Shown: piece after piece, positions 6,083 through 11,146 of the stretch
How positions within the stretch are numbered: position 1 is the first letter of the stretch
Layout of the letters: every line of letters begins with the position of its first letter
Source: Akkermansiaceae bacterium
GTDB lineage: Bacteria; Verrucomicrobiota; Verrucomicrobiia; Verrucomicrobiales; Akkermansiaceae
NCBI GenBank assembly: GCA_011524615.1
Contig: WTJZ01000017.1
Span: forward strand, 1-11,146
Length of the DNA stretch: 11,146 bases
Direction of reading: 5' to 3'
The notes under the pieces: model-generated
Database searches by the model: none
What the model was told of the DNA's origin: nothing
Seen by the model: the letters and a program-made list of their open reading frames with translations, nothing else
Position numbers and translations under genes: made by a program

Positions 6083-8170
6083 ATGTATCCTACCCGACTC
6101 CTGATTGCCAGCTCATTGCTGTCACTCCCCATATGTGCCCAGACCTACTTACTCTCTAATGGTATCAACTATGAAATCGAGACCAGTGCTACCATCATAG
6201 ACAGCACGAGTGATCTCGAGGGAGAGGTCACCATCCCCTCTTCAGTAACAGTAAGAGGGACTAGTTACCCCGTCACTGCGATTGCGGATAACGCATTTGA
6301 CTCCTCTCCATCCATCACTTCGATCACCATTCCTGACTCCGTCACCAGTATTGGGTCGAATGTCTTCTCTCGCTGTACAAGCTTAGATGCCGTTTCACTC
6401 CCGAGCACCCTTACTACTATTGGAGAGGGAGCCTTTTACCAATGCCGCGCATTAAACTCTATTACTATTCCAGAAGGTGTGACCACCATTGGATCACAAG
6501 CATTCTATCAATGCTACAGTCTAGAAGATGTGACCTTTCCCAGCACACTACACACGATAGAGGATTTCGCCTTCTATCAATGTCACAGCCTTGATGATGT
6601 CGCTCTGCCCGACTTGGTGACTACTCTGGGAAACTATATTTTCTTCGAATGTCGATCCTTAAAGTCCATCACACTGCCCTCCTCCCTCTCCTCTATTGGG
6701 CATCACACCTTTAGCTCCTGTCATTCTCTGTCTAGCATTACATTACCATCGAGCATCACTACCCTCTACGACTACTGCTTCTACGGATGTAGATCTCTCA
6801 GCCAAATTTACTTCATGGGAGCAGAGCCGAGCATGCCTGTCTTTCAGAATAACCGCCCTCAGCACTTTCTCGCTGGAGGGCGTGATATCATGGCAGTTGT
6901 CACTGATGAGCACCTAGACAGCTATGGTGCAGAGGGTGATGTATGGAACGAGATCACTCTGATATCGGCGACTAGCTTCAGCGGTCAATCTTCCGTCGCC
7001 GACCCATCTTTACTAGAGATCGCGATTGTTGATGATCACGCGGTTATTACGAACTGCCCCACGGATCTCACGGGCAGTCTCACTGTGCCGTCAACTTATC
7101 TCGGCTACCCTGTGACAGAGGTATCGGACCGAGCATTTGCCTTCTGTAATCATCTGACCGAGATTGTATTCCCCCCCTCAATCGAATCTGTGGGAGAATA
7201 TGCCTTCTTCCACTGTACACATCTAGAAGGGGTTCAGTTCTCTGCCCCACTCAGCTACCTTGGCAGTTCCGCATTCGAACTGTGCTACGCTCTTCAACAA
7301 TTGACCACAAGAAACCTACCGTCAACGCTAGGCAGCAAGACCTTTAAATCATGCTACCAGCTGAATACGCTCCACCTCCCTCCTCACACCGCGACCATCG
7401 GAGAAGCGCTCTTCCTCTCCTGCCACTCACTCGAAGAGATCAGGCTCTCTAACCTCATCACCTCACTTCCTACTCAGGCCTTTCAAGATTGCTATGACCT
7501 CCATTCCATCGTCATCCCGGAGTCAATTACTGAGATCGCAGACTACACCTTTGCTGGCGGTTATAACCTGACAGGCTTATACTTTGACGGCAGCGCCCCA
7601 GAGGTCAGCACCCTCACCTTTACCGATATCCCCTCCCATTCTCAGGCTTGGGTATCCTCCACAGAGGAGTATTCATATGGAACTATTGGGGACCTGTGGA
7701 ACAGCTTTACTCTCACGAGTCTCGATAGCGTGCTCTATCTCAACTCTGCTTATGCTGCAGGCCACACTGGCAGTCGCTCCGCTCCTGATGCCGACCCTGA
7801 GCGCAGAGGGGTCTCAAATGGGCTCGCCTATGCACTGAATCTGCCACTCACTGGCCCACTCAGCTCCGCCCAGAGAGCCATGCTCCCCGCCTCCCACCTG
7901 TATTCAGACTCGACGCATACCTTATCTCTGAACTTACCATCCGAACTCCCCTCTGACGCTACCATCAGCATCTGTTCTAGCTCAGATCTAGATGAGGCTA
8001 ACTGGATAGAGGTTGCTCGCAAGGAAGGTACTGCATCTTGGACAGGCTCCGCGGCCATCGCATCCGGAACTTCCTCTAATGGGTACACCCCATATCTCGT
8101 TACGAACCATTACTCTCCTAACACAAATGCACGCGGGTTCATGCGTGTCGACGTTATCATTGCACAATAA
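6083..8170 (+). CDS. Secreted BspA-type leucine-rich-repeat protein with duplicated LRR module
   Basis: A 695-aa exported repeat protein of the BspA/LRR_5 type, a family often found on cell surfaces in binding roles; no catalytic motif is seen. From the ATG at 6083 the signal peptide is MYPTRLLIASSLLSLPICA. Two similar modules follow. Module 1 has a lead-in (30-70) and about eight 23-residue repeats (71-249) of the pattern AFYQCxSLxxITxPxxxTxIG. Module 2 has a lead-in (311-350) and about seven repeats (351-506). Each ends with a YFxGxxP strand and a GD(V/L)WN(E/S)xTL segment. The C terminus (about 560-695) starts with DADPERRGVSNGLAYALN, which resembles the DPDGDGxSNxxEYALG tail common in Verrucomicrobiota exported proteins, but with the acidic loop lost. 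An upstream in-frame ATG at 6062 overlaps the sulfatase stop and would add seven residues; 6083 gives the cleaner signal peptide. It lies 13 bp after sulfatase A and 8 bp before sulfatase B. Confidence 0.9.
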   Translation: MYPTRLLIASSLLSLPICAQTYLLSNGINYEIETSATIIDSTSDLEGEVTIPSSVTVRGTSYPVTAIADNAFDSSPSITSITIPDSVTSIGSNVFSRCTSLDAVSLPSTLTTIGEGAFYQCRALNSITIPEGVTTIGSQAFYQCYSLEDVTFPSTLHTIEDFAFYQCHSLDDVALPDLVTTLGNYIFFECRSLKSITLPSSLSSIGHHTFSSCHSLSSITLPSSITTLYDYCFYGCRSLSQIYFMGAEPSMPVFQNNRPQHFLAGGRDIMAVVTDEHLDSYGAEGDVWNEITLISATSFSGQSSVADPSLLEIAIVDDHAVITNCPTDLTGSLTVPSTYLGYPVTEVSDRAFAFCNHLTEIVFPPSIESVGEYAFFHCTHLEGVQFSAPLSYLGSSAFELCYALQQLTTRNLPSTLGSKTFKSCYQLNTLHLPPHTATIGEALFLSCHSLEEIRLSNLITSLPTQAFQDCYDLHSIVIPESITEIADYTFAGGYNLTGLYFDGSAPEVSTLTFTDIPSHSQAWVSSTEEYSYGTIGDLWNSFTLTSLDSVLYLNSAYAAGHTGSRSAPDADPERRGVSNGLAYALNLPLTGPLSSAQRAMLPASHLYSDSTHTLSLNLPSELPSDATISICSSSDLDEANWIEVARKEGTASWTGSAAIASGTSSNGYTPYLVTNHYSPNTNARGFMRVDVIIAQ
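6293..6829 (+). repeat. LRR block 1 (about eight 69-nt coding repeats)
   Basis: Within the LRR gene the coding sequence repeats with a 69-nt (23-codon) period. The units share a Cys in the xxC(R/Y/H)(S/A)L position and a Phe before it. Neighbouring units at about 6433-6640 keep near-identical DNA around the codons for FYQC (for example TTCTATCAATG), suggesting recent expansion or recombination between units. Confidence 0.75.
7133..7600 (+). repeat. LRR block 2 (about seven 69-nt coding repeats)
   Basis: The second block of 23-codon repeats in the same gene has the same Phe-x-x-Cys-x-x-Leu spacing but more diverged units (cores CNHL, CTHL, CYAL, CYQL, CHSL, CYDL, then GYNL without Cys). The DNA is clearly more varied than in block 1, so the two blocks have different ages or different constraints. 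Confidence 0.7.
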
Positions 8171-8178
8171 TATTTCCG

Positions 8179-10053
8179 ATGCTGCAGCTTACTCTTCTTC
8201 TTTCTATTGTCTTCTCATCGATAGCCCTAGCCCAATCACCTCGCCCTGAGAAACCTAACTTCATGTTCATCTATGCCGACGATCTCGGTTGGCAAGATCT
8301 GGGGAGCTATGATGTAGACGATAATGGCATCTTTGACACCCCGTATATCGATGAACTCGCCAAGGAAGGCGCTCTCTTCTGGGAAGGCTATTCTCCAGCC
8401 TGTGTCTGTGGACCATCGCGAGCATCAGTACTCACTGGCAAGCATCCCGCCCGCGTTGGCCTGACAGGTGTTGGGTTCGGTAGTCCTCCAAAGCCAAAAG
8501 CCGCTTCCTTCCGTGTCATCCCTCCTTACATCTATTGTCGCCTGCCTAAGTCACATGATACGATCGCGGAACTGTTAAAAGACGCAGGGTACTACACGGG
8601 ACATGCTGGAAAGTGGCACGTCTCGGGCAAAGCCTATAACTCAGCCCAACCGGGCACACAGGGATTCGACTTCACTCGACAAAATCGTGGAATCCACAAC
8701 CTATCGGCCGCCGCCTTTAATCCTAACACCTTCCCTCGGGTTCCCTTTGGCACCTCCGATGCCGATGATGAATATCAACTGGATGAAAACGGCTTTGCGC
8801 ACGACCAGACCACCCAAGACGCGCTTGATTTCCTCACTCTCGCCGCAGATCGCACTGACCCTTTCTACTGCTACTTTGCTACCTACATTGTACACGGCCC
8901 ACACATCGCTAGAACAGAGAGTCTCCTGAAGAAGTATGCCGAACGCATGGGATATGACTACCCACTCACGGGTGCTGAATACTACCCTCCGGGACAAAAC
9001 AATCCCTACTACGCCGCCATGGTAGAGCGATTTGACTACAGCGTACGTCAGATAGTAGAATATCTCAAAGAGACGGAAGACCCTCGCTGGCCTGGTCATA
9101 CCTTATTCGAAAACACCTATATCTTTATCTCTTCCGATAATGGAGGCATGGAGTGGGCCTCAGAATACGCGACCGATAACTTCCCGCTCCATCACGGAAA
9201 AACCTCACAAGCAGAAGGAGGAATCAGGGTTCCGTATATCATCATCGGACCTGGAATTAGTGCCGGCGTGGAGAGCGATGTGATCATCAACAATTATGAT
9301 GCCGTCCCAACCATGCTCACCCTCGCTGGACAGCCGCTCCCCACTGATATTGACGGCTGTGACCTGACTGAGTTCCTCCTAACGGATCCTAATGATGCCT
9401 CTCTCATTAAGCACCAAGATGGGTCTATCAGAAACCACATGGTCTGGCATGCGCCTAGTACCACCTACACCTCATCCATCCGCTCTGACAGATGGAAGTT
9501 AATCTACCATTACGACCATGTTGACCATCCCGCAGTCGATGAGTTCAAACTATGCGAAATCTACGATGAGCACGGGAACCCAAAGGATATCAACGAATCA
9601 ATCAACGTCGCAGACCAATATCCTGAGACGGTCAACCAACTCAAGACTCAGCTATTCCTCACACTCGATGAGATGGGAGCGACGATGCCTTACCGTAACC
9701 CTAACTGCTCCTTCACCCTCACTAATGAGGAACTGGTTCCAGCCGTGACTGGTCATGGCAAATCAGGAGAAGCTACCGCTTGGGTGGAGTTCGAAGTAGA
9801 GGGCAAGGCCGCGATTACAGATGCCTCTCTCATCTATGCGCTCGATGGCAACAGTAATAACCCAGAATGGTTTATCGCTCCAGCTAGTGTCGTCGATACT
9901 GATCGCGTAGAGGCCGCTATCCCTGAGGGCACGACCCACTACTTCTTTAACCTCGTCGACGAGAACAACTACCTCGTGAGCTACCCTTATATCGCACCAA
10001 AGCTCCCTAATGATGGAGTGAAGGACTCTCATTACGCCATCATTAACGAATAA
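8179..10053 (+). CDS. Secreted type I (formylglycine) sulfatase B, paralogue of sulfatase A
   Basis: A 624-aa S1-type sulfatase, roughly three quarters identical by eye to the product of 4168-6069 along its whole length, including the C-terminal region and the last residues DSHYAIINE. The signal peptide is MLQLTLLLSIVFSSIALA. The active site is intact: Asp34 and Asp35, Cys77 in CGPSRASVLTG, Arg81, Lys88, Lys145 and His147, His239, Asp320 and Asn321, and Lys341. The upstream Cys75 (CVC) is kept. Differences cluster at surface-like positions such as SAGVES against ESHSES at about 361-366, and in 172-200, which may alter substrate choice. Many shared amino acids use different synonymous codons in the two genes, so the duplication is not recent. 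It lies 8 bp after the LRR gene and 5 bp before the VWA gene, in the same operon. Substrate unknown. Confidence 0.95.
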   Translation: MLQLTLLLSIVFSSIALAQSPRPEKPNFMFIYADDLGWQDLGSYDVDDNGIFDTPYIDELAKEGALFWEGYSPACVCGPSRASVLTGKHPARVGLTGVGFGSPPKPKAASFRVIPPYIYCRLPKSHDTIAELLKDAGYYTGHAGKWHVSGKAYNSAQPGTQGFDFTRQNRGIHNLSAAAFNPNTFPRVPFGTSDADDEYQLDENGFAHDQTTQDALDFLTLAADRTDPFYCYFATYIVHGPHIARTESLLKKYAERMGYDYPLTGAEYYPPGQNNPYYAAMVERFDYSVRQIVEYLKETEDPRWPGHTLFENTYIFISSDNGGMEWASEYATDNFPLHHGKTSQAEGGIRVPYIIIGPGISAGVESDVIINNYDAVPTMLTLAGQPLPTDIDGCDLTEFLLTDPNDASLIKHQDGSIRNHMVWHAPSTTYTSSIRSDRWKLIYHYDHVDHPAVDEFKLCEIYDEHGNPKDINESINVADQYPETVNQLKTQLFLTLDEMGATMPYRNPNCSFTLTNEELVPAVTGHGKSGEATAWVEFEVEGKAAITDASLIYALDGNSNNPEWFIAPASVVDTDRVEAAIPEGTTHYFFNLVDENNYLVSYPYIAPKLPNDGVKDSHYAIINE

Positions 10054-10058
10054 CCATC

Positions 10059-11126
10059 ATGAGTATCCACGTCACCATGTCTCAGGAGGCGCACACGCGC
10101 CTCAAGCGGGAGCGCACCCGCTCAACTGTATCCAGCCTGGCGATCGCACTCTTAGCGACGGCGCTGTTATTAGTTCTTCTCGGCTTCTTGACGATCATCA
10201 CTCCTTCTGACGAGCCAGAGGTCTTGATCAGTTATCAACCGCTCAGAGAAGACATTATCGATGAGTCCCCTACTCAGCAGGTCAATAGATCGACTACTGA
10301 TGCGCCACCAGCCTCATCCCAACTCACCAGCATCATTACTAGTACTGCCTCTAGTCCTGTAGCGGTGCCCTCGATCGATACCGCTCTCGATATTGAGTCC
10401 GCAGACTTTGGTGCTGATAATGATTTTGGAGCCGGATTTTCGCAAGAGATACAGTCCTCAGAGACCACCTTCTTTGGCACCTCCCTCTCAGGAGAACGGA
10501 TCTGCTACATTATCGATTACTCGCTCTCGATGAATGCTGATGGTCGTGTCGACCTCATGAAGCAGGAACTCTCCCGCTCTATCTCCAAGCTGAGCCCTTC
10601 TACTGAATTCAGCATGATCTTCTTCGCTGGTCCAGTTTGGTTACCCAGCGACAAGCTGATCCTAAGAACAGATGTCGATTACCCCATGGTAGCAGAAACT
10701 CTACAATCCAATGGCCAACGCGTTAAATGGACAGGGCAGAGCTCCACCAAAGCGGGAGAATTAGAGAAACTGATCCCCTCGTGGACGCAAGTGACCCCAC
10801 AGCAGATTAAGGCTTCACTCAAACAAATCAAAGAGACCCCTCTCGTGGTCGGAACAGAGTGGAGTAAGCCATTACGTAAGGCTCTCCAACTAAGCCCTCT
10901 TCCTGACACCATCATCTTCATGACCGATGGAGATGGCGGGACTCTCGATACAGTACAAGAAATAGCAGAGATTGCCTACCGTAAGAGTATCACCATCAAT
11001 ACCATCACCCTCATGGAACCTAAAGCCAGAGAAGCGATGATGGCCTTAGCCTCGCTTACTCATGGCTCCGCCTCCATGGTGGAGGCCAATGGGAACATCG
11101 TTGACCTCCTGCCTCTCACGAATTAA
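10059..11126 (+). CDS. Membrane-anchored VWA-domain protein
   Basis: A 355-aa protein with a short basic cytoplasmic N terminus (RLKRERTR, 14-21), one transmembrane helix (about 24-48) and a periplasmic part. A Ser/Thr/Pro/Asp-rich linker (about 50-135) leads to a von Willebrand factor A domain (about 137-355) that begins TTFFGTSLSGERICYIIDYS. The metal-ion-dependent adhesion site (MIDAS) is recognisable: Asp153-x-Ser155-x-Ser157, a likely Thr266 (GTEW) and Asp290 (FMTDGDGG). VWA domains bind partner proteins through a metal ion; the partner here is unknown. No MoxR ATPase, ExbB or ExbD gene is adjacent within the window, so the usual contexts do not explain it. It starts 5 bp after sulfatase B, which places it in the same operon. 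A second ATG at 10077 (MSQEAH) is an equally good start. The gene is complete; the 20 bp after it show nothing. Confidence 0.85.
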   Translation: MSIHVTMSQEAHTRLKRERTRSTVSSLAIALLATALLLVLLGFLTIITPSDEPEVLISYQPLREDIIDESPTQQVNRSTTDAPPASSQLTSIITSTASSPVAVPSIDTALDIESADFGADNDFGAGFSQEIQSSETTFFGTSLSGERICYIIDYSLSMNADGRVDLMKQELSRSISKLSPSTEFSMIFFAGPVWLPSDKLILRTDVDYPMVAETLQSNGQRVKWTGQSSTKAGELEKLIPSWTQVTPQQIKASLKQIKETPLVVGTEWSKPLRKALQLSPLPDTIIFMTDGDGGTLDTVQEIAEIAYRKSITINTITLMEPKAREAMMALASLTHGSASMVEANGNIVDLLPLTN

Positions 11127-11146
11127 TCCTCGCGGAACTCTATCTC

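Noticed and set aside
6293..7600. Regular 69-bp periodicity suggestive of a repeat array or CRISPR
   Set aside because: The repeats are in-frame codons for 23-residue LRR units with variable DNA; there are no identical repeats separated by unique spacers.
8701..9099. 132-codon minus-strand frame inside sulfatase B
   Set aside because: Antisense shadow of a conserved coding region, with no start context or recognisable motif.

Overview
The window (11,146 bp) looks like chromosomal DNA of a Verrucomicrobiota bacterium, probably a marine or otherwise polysaccharide-degrading member. This placement is an inference from gene content: secreted type I sulfatases, a sialate-O-acetylesterase-type carbohydrate esterase, a PEP-CTERM surface protein, a BspA-type leucine-rich-repeat protein ending in a degenerate 'DxDxxxxGxSNxxxYAL' tail, and no clear Shine-Dalgarno sequence close to any start codon. 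There is no rRNA, tRNA, insertion sequence or CRISPR array.

Layout. (1) 17-1090, plus strand: an Mrp/ApbC-type ATPase for iron-sulfur cluster carriage, ended by a perfect 12-bp hairpin terminator (1106-1137). (2) 1339-3749, minus strand: a secreted SGNH/SASA esterase and, upstream of it, a small PEP-CTERM protein. A hairpin terminator (2967-2996) lies between them, so they are probably separate transcription units. This stretch looks more AT-rich than what follows. (3) 3750-4167: a 418-bp divergent control region. It carries the same two-part element (TGTTCAG, 15-16 bp, ACATAAGAATCA) facing outward toward both flanking genes, plus direct repeats and several dyads. (4) 4168-11126, plus strand: four genes with gaps of only 5-13 bp, almost certainly one operon: sulfatase A, a secreted BspA-LRR protein with an internal duplication, sulfatase B (a paralogue of A), and an inner-membrane-anchored VWA-domain protein.

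How the parts may work together (inference). The operon's first three products carry export signals and the fourth faces the periplasm. The two sulfatases would remove sulfate esters from a polysaccharide, the LRR protein could bind the substrate or the cell surface, and the VWA protein could be a metal-dependent scaffold at the inner membrane. The esterase next door could remove acetyl groups from the same type of glycan. The shared promoter-like element suggests that the PEP-CTERM protein is expressed together with the sulfatase operon. The best candidates for something undescribed are the sulfatase/LRR/sulfatase/VWA arrangement and the shared two-part control element.
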